Origin: a virus
Length of the DNA: 64,000 bases
IMG/VR virus record: IMGVR_UViG_3300043570_002257
Coordinates: 1 to 64,000 of that record
Direction: 5' to 3' (one strand)
How positions within the stretch are numbered: the first letter of the stretch is position 1; the number at the start of each line of letters is the position of its first letter. The notes under the pieces are model-generated. The model saw nothing but the letters and a program-made list of their open reading frames with translations, had not been told where the DNA came from and did no database searches. A program made the translations under genes and the position numbers. Shown in pieces: positions 46,984-55,921 of this stretch.

Positions 46984-48096
46984 ATGTTTAATTCAAAAAT
47001 ACCTGATTCTATAGGAACTCCTATGGCCTCAGAAGGTGTCTCTGGACCACCTCCATCAAAACCATTAGTAAGCTTTGAACCTCAAAGTGTACCTGACAAA
47101 CAACCTGTTAATCATCCTCCACATTCCAAGATTTGGAAACGTTATGGAGATCTTATGATGGATGGTGTTAATTATCTTAACAACCGCGCAACAGGTAAAA
47201 CAAAATCTCTTAGAACACTATGGCCTTCTTTTAATAAGATTGGTTTAAATGGTATGGAGTGGCAATCACTTTATGTTATTGGAGCAAGACCAGGTATTGG
47301 TAAAACTCTGATTGCAGGTTCTATTACAAGAGACTTACAACAATTAAATCCTGATCAAACATTTTCTGTTTTGCATTTTCAATTTGAGATGCTTGGTAGA
47401 AATATGGCAATTAGAGAATTATCTTCTGCATCAAATCTTGATGTAAGATATTTACAGTCTGCACAAGATGAGGGAATGCCTCCTTTATCTGAAACTGATT
47501 ATAATAAACTTAGTGTATATGCTCAAAAGCAAGGACACAGAAGAGAGTATGTTGTTGATACTGCTACAACTGTAGCTCAAATGCAAGAGATTGTTGAGAA
47601 GTTTTATGCTGAAACAAGATTACCATTTGTGGTAACACTTGACCATACTTTATTAGTAAAGAAAGGTGCTTCAGAAACAAGTAAACAACAAACATTAGAG
47701 TTACTTGCAATTTCAATGACAAACTTGAAGAATAAGTATCCTGTTATTTTTATTGTATTGACACAACTTAATCGTGAGATTGACAATACAGAACGTCATT
47801 CACCTGGAAAACTATCACAGTATCCATCTGAGTCAGATGTTTTTGGTTCAGATTCATTATTGCAATGTTCTGATGTTATGATAGCAGTAAACAAGCCTTC
47901 AAAACAACAAGTATCCATTTATGGGCCACAGCGATGGGTAATAGAACCACATATGAAAGACTATCTTGCTTTTCATATTCTTAAAAATCGTTTTGGTGAC
48001 ACAAGTATTCAATGGTATCATGCACATTATAAAACCATGACCCTAGAAGAAGTAACTGCACCAAAACAAGCACCACTTCCTGCAAGAAAATCATAA
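46984..48096 (+). CDS. DnaB-like replicative helicase (C-terminal domain type)
   Basis: 370 aa. The Walker A is GARPGIGKTLIAG (near 98-110), followed by FHFQFEMLGRNMAIREL-type H1a, Walker B FVVTLDHTLLV (near 215) and IFIVLTQLNREID (near 258, H3), then SDSLLQCSDVMIAVN (H4). The N-terminal primase-binding domain of DnaB is reduced to a disordered 50-residue segment. Hexameric 5'-3' unwinding at the fork is expected. The gene has its own promoter. Confidence 0.85.
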   Translation: MFNSKIPDSIGTPMASEGVSGPPPSKPLVSFEPQSVPDKQPVNHPPHSKIWKRYGDLMMDGVNYLNNRATGKTKSLRTLWPSFNKIGLNGMEWQSLYVIGARPGIGKTLIAGSITRDLQQLNPDQTFSVLHFQFEMLGRNMAIRELSSASNLDVRYLQSAQDEGMPPLSETDYNKLSVYAQKQGHRREYVVDTATTVAQMQEIVEKFYAETRLPFVVTLDHTLLVKKGASETSKQQTLELLAISMTNLKNKYPVIFIVLTQLNREIDNTERHSPGKLSQYPSESDVFGSDSLLQCSDVMIAVNKPSKQQVSIYGPQRWVIEPHMKDYLAFHILKNRFGDTSIQWYHAHYKTMTLEEVTAPKQAPLPARKS

Positions 48097-48124
48097 TAAT
48101 TAAATTAGTAAAAACGTAAACGCA

Positions 48125-48769
48125 ATGAGCAACGCAAACGACAAACCTAAAAAGCATATCTCTGAGATCACTGCTGACTTCAAGCCTTTTTGGCAACCTC
48201 TCTTTACAGAGATGAAACTTGACTCACCAACTTTTGGTGCTAAACTTTGCTATATGGGTAAAGAATTTAGCACAGATGGTTCACGTGAAGCATGTGTAAG
48301 ATTCTTTCCTAGTGAATTAAACAGTGGTAATGATTATTACACTGAACTATTTGATTGGGATCAGTATTACTTTACACCAAATCACAGAACATTGTACAAA
48401 CTTCCTCAGAATCCTCATTGGAAAAGTGAACCAGAAAAGTATGTTGAAATTCCATCTGACAAATTACCAACATCAACCTTTGCAGTAAGATTATCTGATC
48501 TTGAAATTGTAAATAAATCTGATGTTAAATCCTTGGTTCCTGTTATGAATAATGGCAAACCAATTCAAGGTACAATAAATGCTTCATTGTTTGATAGTTT
48601 AACTACACAAGTTGATCCATTCAATGAAGAGTCTTTTGACGAGGCATTAGCAGAAAAAGAAGACAACCACTATACATCACTGACAATAAGAGATATTTAT
48701 TGTATGATACAAAATGTGCCAATGTCTAATAAAAAATGGTTAAATCAATTAATTTCTAAAAACAAGTAA
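48125..48769 (+). CDS. unknown replication-block protein
   Basis: 214 aa, starting MSNANDKPKKHISEITADFKP. Aromatic-rich (FWQPLFTEMKLDSPTFG, ELFDWDQYYFTPNHRTLYKL) with an acidic linker at about 165-180 and a C-terminal helix. It lies between the DnaB-like and Sak4-like genes, with 3 nt to the latter. It could be a helicase loader or SSB-interacting protein; nothing visible proves this. Confidence 0.55.
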   Translation: MSNANDKPKKHISEITADFKPFWQPLFTEMKLDSPTFGAKLCYMGKEFSTDGSREACVRFFPSELNSGNDYYTELFDWDQYYFTPNHRTLYKLPQNPHWKSEPEKYVEIPSDKLPTSTFAVRLSDLEIVNKSDVKSLVPVMNNGKPIQGTINASLFDSLTTQVDPFNEESFDEALAEKEDNHYTSLTIRDIYCMIQNVPMSNKKWLNQLISKNK

Positions 48770-48772
48770 AAA

Positions 48773-49528
48773 ATGGCAGAAACAACTGAGTTTGCCCTTC
48801 CAACTAAAATTGTGAAGGCAACAACAAAAAGTCCCAAGAACATGATTATCTTCAGTAAGCCCAAGGTTGGTAAAACAACTTTGTTAGCACAACTAGATAA
48901 TTGTCTTATTATTGACTTGGAGAATGGTACTGACTATGTAGATGCAATGAAAGTTAAAGCAAACAGCGTTGCTGATATTGCTAAGATTGGAAAAGCAATT
49001 ACAGACGCAGGAAAACCTTACAAGTTTATTGCAATAGATACAATTACAGCACTAGAAGAAATGTGTATTCCATACGCAGAAGAACTTTATTCTAAAAGTG
49101 CAATGGGTAAGTCATGGTTTACAAAAGGTAAAGCAGAGTATGGCTCTATCTTGAACATGGCAAATGGTGCAGGTTATCCATGGTTACGTCAAGCATTTGA
49201 AAAAATTCTTGGTTACATCAAAACTCTTGCTCCACATGTTATTCTTGTAGGACACATTAAAGATACACTTCTTGAAAAGAATGGTGCAGAATTTAATTCT
49301 TTAGACCTTGACTTAACAGGTAAGTTGAAACGTATCACAACTTCAAACTCAGATGCTATTGGATATTTATATCGCAAAGGAAATCAGAATATTTTAAGCT
49401 TTAAAACAAATGATGAGATTGCTTGTGGTGCACGTCCAGAACATTTAAGAAACGCAGAGATTGTTGTTTCTGAAGTAAATGCTGATGGTTCTATCACAAC
49501 CTCATGGGATAAAGTATTCATTGACTAA
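48773..49528 (+). CDS. Sak4-like RecA-fold ATPase (recombination)
   Basis: 251 aa. Walker A FSKPKVGKTTLLAQL (near 26-38), a Walker B-like LIIDLENG, then FIAIDTITALEEM (near 82). The end has VILVGHIKDTLL. This fits the AAA_24/Sak4 group of phage single-strand annealing helpers. Sak4 genes often lie beside an SSB gene, and the next gene is an SSB candidate. Conserved in crAss-like phages. Confidence 0.8.
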   Translation: MAETTEFALPTKIVKATTKSPKNMIIFSKPKVGKTTLLAQLDNCLIIDLENGTDYVDAMKVKANSVADIAKIGKAITDAGKPYKFIAIDTITALEEMCIPYAEELYSKSAMGKSWFTKGKAEYGSILNMANGAGYPWLRQAFEKILGYIKTLAPHVILVGHIKDTLLEKNGAEFNSLDLDLTGKLKRITTSNSDAIGYLYRKGNQNILSFKTNDEIACGARPEHLRNAEIVVSEVNADGSITTSWDKVFID

Positions 49529-49564
49529 TTAACACAAATAATAAACAATTAAAAATCAAATAAC

Positions 49565-50353
49565 ATGTTCAAATCTAGTAATTTCAACCCAAACGCAGGT
49601 GCAAATGCACCAAAAATCCTAACTCCAGGTACACACGTATGTCGCGTAGCAGACATTAAGCTTGACGCACCAGCTTACAAAAAAGATGCATACTTTGTAG
49701 TGGTAACACTTGAAGGTCCTGAACGTCCTGAATTTGTAGGATTACCTATTGACAAAACAAATCCTTCTTTAGGAAATTACAAAGGTCAAATTGGTAATGT
49801 ACGTAATGGACGTTATCCTTTTAGTGACTACACTTACAATGGTACAGAAATCAAACGTGATGATCAAATCTATCGTTGGATTAACAACTTAGCAAAACAA
49901 CTTAATTTGTTCAACGCAATGAATGCTGGTAACGGTATTTCTGGTGGAACAATTGAAGAGTATGTTGATGCTGTACGTAACTTTATTGTAAAGAACTCTC
50001 CATTTGCAAGTTTTACTTTTGGTGGTCAAGAATACTTTACTGAAGGTTATGACAAAGCTAATTACCGTTTATTCTTCCCTAAACAAGAAGGTGCTAATTT
50101 CCCTTACTCTGTATTGGAAGATGCTGAAGGTAACATGGTAAACTTTATTCAATTTGATGCTGCAAAACACATCATTGTAAAAACTGAAGAAGCTGCAGCT
50201 ACTGTAACAGAATTTGGTGGACAAACACAAACAAATGACATGTTTGCTGTAACAGGAACAATAACAACAGATCATTTTGCTAGTGGTATTACTACAAATT
50301 CATCAACATTAACAGCTGGAACAATTTCAATTCCTGAAGGATTAAACTTGTAA
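49565..50353 (+). CDS. putative single-stranded DNA-binding protein
   Basis: 262 aa, starting MFKSSNFNPNAGANAPKILTPG. Residues 25-100 are beta strands of OB-fold type (THVCRVADIKLDAPAYKKDAYFVVVTLEGPE). The C-terminal 60 residues are low-complexity (T, G, S, Q) as in SSB tails, though the usual acidic tip is absent. Gene less AT-rich than average, suggesting high expression. Neighbour of Sak4-like ATPase; followed by a terminator. Assignment rests on context and fold impression. Confidence 0.6.
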   Translation: MFKSSNFNPNAGANAPKILTPGTHVCRVADIKLDAPAYKKDAYFVVVTLEGPERPEFVGLPIDKTNPSLGNYKGQIGNVRNGRYPFSDYTYNGTEIKRDDQIYRWINNLAKQLNLFNAMNAGNGISGGTIEEYVDAVRNFIVKNSPFASFTFGGQEYFTEGYDKANYRLFFPKQEGANFPYSVLEDAEGNMVNFIQFDAAKHIIVKTEEAAATVTEFGGQTQTNDMFAVTGTITTDHFASGITTNSSTLTAGTISIPEGLNL

Positions 50354-50380
50354 TTTCTTATTTGTTTTGTTCATATAATT

Positions 50381-50412
50381 AAGGGGAGGACTTTGGTTCT
50401 CCCTTTTTTTTT
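50381..50412 (+). terminator. intrinsic terminator after the SSB candidate
   Basis: AAGGGGAG pairs with CTCCCTTT (8 bp, one G-U), 10-nt loop, followed by an unbroken T-run. The loop contains TTTGG, which also serves as the -33 element of the next promoter. Confidence 0.85.
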
Positions 50413-50421
50413 ATACTTTTG
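50393..50421 (+). promoter_or_regulatory. promoter for the primase, overlapping the terminator
   Basis: TTG at 50393-50395, 18-nt spacer, TACTTTTG at 50414-50421. The ATG of the primase gene lies 6 nt farther, at about the expected transcription start, which would give a leaderless or nearly leaderless mRNA. Confidence 0.6.
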
Positions 50422-50427
50422 TAAACT

Positions 50428-51435
50428 ATGTTTTCATCCAAACACTACATAACAGATATCAATACAATACCATCTGCTTGGATATTTGAAAACTATCTTG
50501 GTTTGCCACAAAAATTAACAGGTCAAAGTGTTAGAATTAATAGTCTTTTCAATTTAAATGATAAGACACCTTCAATGTACATATATTACAATGCTGAGCA
50601 TCAAGTGTATAAGTATAAGTGCTTTTCTACTGGAAAAGGAGGAGGTGCAATTGATTTAATGATGCATATGTGGAGTTTTAGCTTTACTGATGCTTCTCAC
50701 AGAGTGATTAAAGATTATGTTGACTACCTAAGAACTGGTAAAATCTGTGAAACAAACATTACTCAACATTCTAAATGGAAAGTTGATAGCTGGAAAACCA
50801 GGGGATGGAGTCAAAATGATGCTAAGTTTTGGTCTGCATATAACATATCAAGTAAACTTTTAAGTAATTACAATGTAATTCCATTAGAGAGATATACTAT
50901 GCAGAAAGTATTGAATGACAATGAGATAGAAGATGAATTCACAGTAGTTAGTAAGCATATATATGGTTATTTTACAAGTGATGGTATCCTCTATAAAATC
51001 TATCAGCCAATGAATAGAGATCGCAAGTTTATTAAAATTTGTGACTACATTCAAGGTTATGATCAGTTAGAGAAGAAACCAATTATTGTAATTGCTTCTT
51101 CACTAAAAGATTGTATGGCAATTAAAAGCATGGGCTTAAACATTGACGTTATAGCACCTGATAGTGAGAATAGTATGCTGCACCCAGATGTCATCTTTGA
51201 ATTAAAAGAAGAATATGAGGCAGTTGTGACAATTTTTGATAGCGATGACGCTGGAATTAAAGGTATGAAAGCTTATGAAGAAAAATATAAGCTGCCCTTT
51301 TGTTATTTACCATTAGAAAAAGACATTGCTGATATTGTCAAACAACATGGTATAAAGAAGGCATTGTATGAGTTTGTTCCAAAACTTAATAATGCTTGTG
51401 ACAAATATGCAAAATTGCATTCAAGTGATGATTAA
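50428..51435 (+). CDS. DnaG-like primase with altered motifs
   Basis: 335 aa. The N-terminal part NSLFNLNDKTPSMYIYY then YKCFSTGKGGGAIDLMMHMW (residues 30-85) follows the primase zinc-ribbon fold but keeps only one Cys, so zinc may be absent. The Toprim core is IVIASSLKDCMAIKSMG (near 230) with Ser where Glu is usual, and VTIFDSDDAGIKGM (near 270) with the D-x-D pair. It makes primers for replication. Altered residues suggest a weakened or different Toprim chemistry. Confidence 0.75.
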   Translation: MFSSKHYITDINTIPSAWIFENYLGLPQKLTGQSVRINSLFNLNDKTPSMYIYYNAEHQVYKYKCFSTGKGGGAIDLMMHMWSFSFTDASHRVIKDYVDYLRTGKICETNITQHSKWKVDSWKTRGWSQNDAKFWSAYNISSKLLSNYNVIPLERYTMQKVLNDNEIEDEFTVVSKHIYGYFTSDGILYKIYQPMNRDRKFIKICDYIQGYDQLEKKPIIVIASSLKDCMAIKSMGLNIDVIAPDSENSMLHPDVIFELKEEYEAVVTIFDSDDAGIKGMKAYEEKYKLPFCYLPLEKDIADIVKQHGIKKALYEFVPKLNNACDKYAKLHSSDD

Positions 51436-51470
51436 TTTCATTATTTTTGTAGAACTTAACAAATTATTTT

Positions 51471-51926
51471 ATGACAAACTGGTATTACCCTTCTATTAAG
51501 AAGAAGATATTAGAAGTTGAAGACATCCCCAATCATGAGGAAGTCATTGGCTTTATATACAGAATAACCAACTTAAAAACTGGTAAGTTTTACATTGGCC
51601 AAAAAAGTCTTTACCACAAGCGTAAGACTAGAATCTCCAAAAGAGAAAAAACACAGACAGGTACTAGAAAAATATTTAAGCAAACAATTAAAGAATCTGA
51701 TTGGATGAGCTATTATGGTTCATCTGTAGATTTAAAAAATGATGTTGTAAAAATGGGTCCTGAAAATTTCAAAAGAGAAATCTTGGAAGTATGTTGTACC
51801 AAAAAGTATTTAAATTATTGTGAACTTTCACATCAAGTAAAAAATGATGTTCTAAAAGGAAACACATACAATGGTAATATTTTAGGTAGATACTTTGCAA
51901 GAGATATGGAAAATTGTAAATGTTAA
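51471..51926 (+). CDS. GIY-YIG family nuclease
   Basis: 151 aa. GFIYRITNLKTGKFYIGQKS (residues 27-46) has both halves of the motif (x-I-Y then Y-I-G), followed by a Lys/Arg-rich loop and SDWMSYYGSSVDL, which is the second conserved block in the Seg-like phage type. The Cys-rich C-terminus (CCTKKYLNYCELS) may be a finger. It may be a free-standing homing endonuclease or a repair enzyme. It sits inside the replication block, 6 nt before the PD-(D/E)XK gene, with no sign of interrupting a gene. Confidence 0.75.
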   Translation: MTNWYYPSIKKKILEVEDIPNHEEVIGFIYRITNLKTGKFYIGQKSLYHKRKTRISKREKTQTGTRKIFKQTIKESDWMSYYGSSVDLKNDVVKMGPENFKREILEVCCTKKYLNYCELSHQVKNDVLKGNTYNGNILGRYFARDMENCKC

Positions 51927-51932
51927 AAAAAA

Positions 51933-52979
51933 ATGGCAGTAGCTAAATTTACCACAGATGTTGCATTTGCTGAACGCATGCAAAAAGAAGAAACGTTTTT
52001 CTCAAAGCCTTTCTTATTATCCTATTCAGGACTTAACAAATTATTGTTTAGCCCTGCTTTATTTTACAGTCACTATGTTTTAGGTCAAAGAGATGACACT
52101 GAAAATCCAGGCATGGTGGAAGGTAAACTTATTCATTGTCTATTACTTAAACCTGAATCATTTGATACAGAGTTTATTCTAAGTGCAGTAAATACACCAA
52201 GTGATAATCCTAAAAAGTTATTGCAAACGTTATTTGCACATCATAAAGAACTAAAGCGTTCTGGTGATACAAGAGAAGAATTGCATGAATACAATGATGC
52301 TATTATTGATATTCTTACAGATATGAATCTGTATCAATCTTTGAAGACTGATGCTCAACGTCTTGACAAAATTATTACAGAAGATCATGTTGCCTATTGG
52401 GATTACATGAAAAAAGCTGAAGGACGCACCGTGATTGATCATGAGATGCATTCTTTTGCAACTTCTGTAGTTGAAAAGATTCAAAGCAAACCTAACATTA
52501 TGGATGTTATGGGATTCTTTGGTGACAGCTTTAATGGTGTTACAAAACAAAATGAGATTGAACTTGCAATGTTTGATGAAAACTTCTTGTTTGGTCTTAG
52601 AGGATTTATTGACAATCTTGTATTTGATTCTAATGCAAAAGAAATCAGAATTAATGACTTGAAGAAAACTTCAAAAGACATTGGTTCTTTTACAGACAGC
52701 ATTGAATACTTTCGTTACTGGATGCAAGCAGCAATATACTATAAGATGGTTGAACATGTGTACTTAAGTAAACCTGAGTATGCAGACTATAAAATATCTT
52801 TTAGATTTATTGTTGTAGATCCTTATATGCAAATTGCACCAATCAAAGTTTCTTATGTAACCATGAAAGAGTGGTTAGTTAAAACAGATGAGATGATTCT
52901 AAGAGCTAATTTTCACTTTGAAAATAAATCTTTTGAACTTCCATATGAATTTTTAGTAAACGGTGAAATAGTACTATGA
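51933..52979 (+). CDS. PD-(D/E)XK exonuclease (RecE/RecB-like)
   Basis: 348 aa. The entry YSGLNKLLFSPALFYSHYVLG and EGKLIHCLLLKPE (near 28-70) is the RecE-type start. The active site is FGLRGFIDNLVFDSNAKEIRINDLKKTSKD (near 220-250: D in GFIDNL, then D-x-K). The later Q/Y helix is YFRYWMQAAIYYKM. It is expected to resect double-stranded ends for annealing with the Sak4-like/SSB pair. Confidence 0.8.
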   Translation: MAVAKFTTDVAFAERMQKEETFFSKPFLLSYSGLNKLLFSPALFYSHYVLGQRDDTENPGMVEGKLIHCLLLKPESFDTEFILSAVNTPSDNPKKLLQTLFAHHKELKRSGDTREELHEYNDAIIDILTDMNLYQSLKTDAQRLDKIITEDHVAYWDYMKKAEGRTVIDHEMHSFATSVVEKIQSKPNIMDVMGFFGDSFNGVTKQNEIELAMFDENFLFGLRGFIDNLVFDSNAKEIRINDLKKTSKDIGSFTDSIEYFRYWMQAAIYYKMVEHVYLSKPEYADYKISFRFIVVDPYMQIAPIKVSYVTMKEWLVKTDEMILRANFHFENKSFELPYEFLVNGEIVL

Positions 52980-53536
52980 TCTCACAGATATACAACAAGT
53001 ATTTCCAAAAGTCTATGACCTTCTTATATCCACTTTTAGGATTCAAGAAAGATAAGCATCAGCGTCCTCTCCAGACATATTTGTCCTGGAGTGGGACCAC
53101 TTATAATTCTTTTTCAAGAAAACTAATTTGTGTATATGAAATAAAAAACACAGAAGATTGGAAAGTATTTGAAAGAGAATATTTAATTACACACAAAATG
53201 TTAGACATGTGTGTGCCTCTTGACAATAACAAGATTGTATATATCTTTGATTTTAATTCCATGGCAAGTGATTATGATGCTTTTCTTGCAGGAAAGTATT
53301 CTGAACTTTCTCCTTTTGTAAAGAAAACACTTACTGATTACTATGGAGTACATACCCCTGAGTGGGTTTACATTGAGTCTTTTTTATTTCCTACAAAATA
53401 CTTTAAACAATATTCTCAGATACTTGATGTTGAAGAGGATTTTCTTAAAAGTGTTGGTGAACTATGTGATCACCATGATAAGGAAAAAGAATGCTTTATG
53501 GAAGAATGCCCTGATGGGTTAGAATGGATTAATTAA
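52976..53536 (+). CDS. unknown replication-block protein
   Basis: 186 aa, starting MISQIYNKYFQKSMTFLYPLLG. It overlaps the exonuclease stop by 4 nt (ATGA). Aromatic-rich, with TYLSWSGTTYNSFSRKLICVY and IYIFDFNSMASDYDAFLAGKY-type beta strands and a Cys/His/Asp end (CDHHDKEKECFMEECPDG). Unknown function. Confidence 0.55.
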   Translation: MISQIYNKYFQKSMTFLYPLLGFKKDKHQRPLQTYLSWSGTTYNSFSRKLICVYEIKNTEDWKVFEREYLITHKMLDMCVPLDNNKIVYIFDFNSMASDYDAFLAGKYSELSPFVKKTLTDYYGVHTPEWVYIESFLFPTKYFKQYSQILDVEEDFLKSVGELCDHHDKEKECFMEECPDGLEWIN

Positions 53537-53560
53537 CAATTTAAAAATAACAAAAACTAA

Positions 53561-53953
53561 ATGCAAAAAGAAACCAAATGTATGTTTGTGTATAGCACAG
53601 ACTGGTATGGACGCAAGAGCTTCCGTATGATGCCAATGTCACATGAATGCCCATTCAATGAGGTAATTTATGATCCCAACACTAGAGTACTTGCTGTAAT
53701 CAGTAAAGACAAGAAAGACAAACCTCAAATGCTACCTAAGTTATCTGAGAAAGGTCAAGTAATGCAACTAAAAGGCGTTGAAGGTCAACAAATTATTGAG
53801 GAGCGTAGAATCATGGAAACATACTATGAATACTACATTGATAACAAATCTGACATTGAAAGATTTATTCAGATGTTTGCAATGAACAGTGATCATGAAT
53901 CTTTAAACATTATCAATGAACCTATTGATTTAACTAAAGGAACCAACATGTAA
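53561..53953 (+). CDS. unknown replication-block protein
   Basis: 130 aa, starting MQKETKCMFVYSTDWYGRKSF. Beta-rich first half (MMPMSHECPFNEVIYDPNTRVLAV, then KDKPQMLPKLSEKGQVM), helical second half. It shares its last base with the polymerase ATG. A polymerase accessory role is possible through this coupling only. Confidence 0.55.
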   Translation: MQKETKCMFVYSTDWYGRKSFRMMPMSHECPFNEVIYDPNTRVLAVISKDKKDKPQMLPKLSEKGQVMQLKGVEGQQIIEERRIMETYYEYYIDNKSDIERFIQMFAMNSDHESLNIINEPIDLTKGTNM

Positions 53954-55920
53954 TGATTAGACAGCGTAAATTTTGGATAATGGACTATGAAACCATTGTC
54001 AATTGTTTTATTGCTGTTTTTCGCTCTTATGATTCTGATGAACAACATATTTTTGTTATTGGTAAACACCGTAATGATATTCACTTGTACATCCAGTTTT
54101 TGTTAGAGAATCAACAGAATAAAGATTGGCATTTTGGTTACAACAATTTAGCGTTTGACGCGCAGATTACAGAGCACATACTTGAAAACTTAGAATTCTA
54201 TTCTGCCAGAGATGGTGAAGAGATTGCTGGTAGAATATATGCTTATGTAAAGACTATTATTGACAAATCAAACAAAGGTGAATTTCTTGATTATCCAGAA
54301 TTTAGACTGACTATTCCTTGTCTTGACATTTTTAAGTTGAATCATTGGGACAGTAATGCAAAACGTACTTCTCTTAAATGGGTTCAGTTCTCTATGGACT
54401 GGCACAATGTAGAAGAAATGCCTCATCCTCACGGGGAGAGAGTTGAAGACTTATCTACTTTAGATATGGTAATCAACTATTGTATTAATGACGTGTTATC
54501 TACCAAACAGATTTTTACACTTAGAAATCCTAAAGGTGAACAGATAATGGCCAGTCAGATAAACTTAAGAGCTGAGTTAAGTTCTGAATATGAATTATCC
54601 TTACACAGTGCTAGTGAGCCAAGAATTAGCAAAGAGATGTTTTTGCACTTCTTAAGCGAAAAGCTAAGTAAGAATAAAAAGGAAATCAGAACTATGAAAA
54701 CTGAAAGAGAAAATGTTATTGTTAGAGATATCATTTTACCTTCTGTAAAGTTTCATACACCTGAGTTTAATGCAGTACATAACTGGTTTAAAAGTCTTGT
54801 TGTAGATACAGCAATTGAATCTGAAAAAGAAGAAGGTCCTAAGTATAGGATGAACTTTAAGAACACACCAACTGATTATGGTTTAGGTGGTTTGCATGGC
54901 TGTACTAATTCTGGTATTTATGTAGCAGGTAATGGAAAGAAAATATTAAGTGCAGATGTTACTTCATTTTATCCTAACCTGGCAATTAAAAATGGATGGT
55001 CTCCAGCTCACATACCTAAAGATGACTTCTGTGAACTTTATGAATGGTTCTTTGAAGAACGTAAGAAGTATCCTAAATCTTCTCCACTAAACTACCTGTT
55101 TAAGATTATTCTAAATTCCACTTATGGTTTAAGTAAGAATAAATATTCTTTTCTTTATGATCCAGAGTTTACATTTAGAATTACTATCAATGGTCAGTTA
55201 CTGTTAAGTATGCTTTATGAAATGATTGCTACCAGAATTCCTGGAGCAATTCCTTTAATGCAGAATACAGATGGTTTAGAATTTCTTGTAGATGATGAGC
55301 ATGAAGCTAAATTCTATGAGATTTGTAAAGAATGGGAAGTACTTACGCATCTTCAACTTGAAACTGTAGAGTATCAGAAAATGATTATTGGTGATGTAAA
55401 CAATTACATTGCAGTTTATAAAGATGGTAAGACAAAATGCAAAGGACGTTTTGAATTTGAAGAATTACCTCTTCATAAAAACAAATCTTTGTTGATTATA
55501 TCTAAAGCTTGGTTTGCATATTTTGTAAATGGAAAAGATCCTGCAGAGTTCTTGAAAGAGAATCGTAACATCTTTGACTATTGTGCTGGTGCAAAACTAA
55601 AAGGTAATTGGTACTTTGAAGAAAGAGGTATTAAAAACAATGAGTATGTAGTTACAAAACTGCAGAAACTTGTACGTTATTATATCTCTGAGAAAGGTAT
55701 TAAGATAATCAAATGTAACCCAGATGGCAGGGAAATTCAACTGGAAAGTGGTAAAACACTCCAGACACTCTTCAATAAATTTGAAGATAAAGAATGGGAA
55801 GACTACAATGTAGATGAAAAGTTCTACTTAGATAAGATCTATGAAGAAATTAAAAAAATAGAAAGCACATCACTTGTACTTCCTTCTTATAACCAAGTTA
55901 ATCAACTATCACTCTTTTAA
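53953..55920 (+). CDS. family B DNA polymerase with 3'-5' exonuclease
   Basis: 655 aa, short for the family. Exonuclease motifs: WIMDYETI (Exo I, D-x-E near 11), FGYNNLAFDAQI (Exo II, N-x3-F-D near 57), YCINDVLST (Exo III, near 178). Polymerase motifs: A ADVTSFYPNLA (D-x2-S-x-Y-P, near 335), B KIILNSTYGLSKN (near 385), C MQNTDGLEF (near 437), where the first Asp of the usual D-T-D is Asn. Replicates the phage genome. Some Crassvirales use PolA and others PolB; this one is of the PolB kind. Confidence 0.9.
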   Translation: MIRQRKFWIMDYETIVNCFIAVFRSYDSDEQHIFVIGKHRNDIHLYIQFLLENQQNKDWHFGYNNLAFDAQITEHILENLEFYSARDGEEIAGRIYAYVKTIIDKSNKGEFLDYPEFRLTIPCLDIFKLNHWDSNAKRTSLKWVQFSMDWHNVEEMPHPHGERVEDLSTLDMVINYCINDVLSTKQIFTLRNPKGEQIMASQINLRAELSSEYELSLHSASEPRISKEMFLHFLSEKLSKNKKEIRTMKTERENVIVRDIILPSVKFHTPEFNAVHNWFKSLVVDTAIESEKEEGPKYRMNFKNTPTDYGLGGLHGCTNSGIYVAGNGKKILSADVTSFYPNLAIKNGWSPAHIPKDDFCELYEWFFEERKKYPKSSPLNYLFKIILNSTYGLSKNKYSFLYDPEFTFRITINGQLLLSMLYEMIATRIPGAIPLMQNTDGLEFLVDDEHEAKFYEICKEWEVLTHLQLETVEYQKMIIGDVNNYIAVYKDGKTKCKGRFEFEELPLHKNKSLLIISKAWFAYFVNGKDPAEFLKENRNIFDYCAGAKLKGNWYFEERGIKNNEYVVTKLQKLVRYYISEKGIKIIKCNPDGREIQLESGKTLQTLFNKFEDKEWEDYNVDEKFYLDKIYEEIKKIESTSLVLPSYNQVNQLSLF

Positions 55921-55921
55921 A

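Noticed and set aside
51471-51926. GIY-YIG gene as the product of an intron or inserted mobile element
   Set aside because: Neighbouring genes are intact and tightly packed, with no intron boundary visible; kept as an ordinary nuclease gene.
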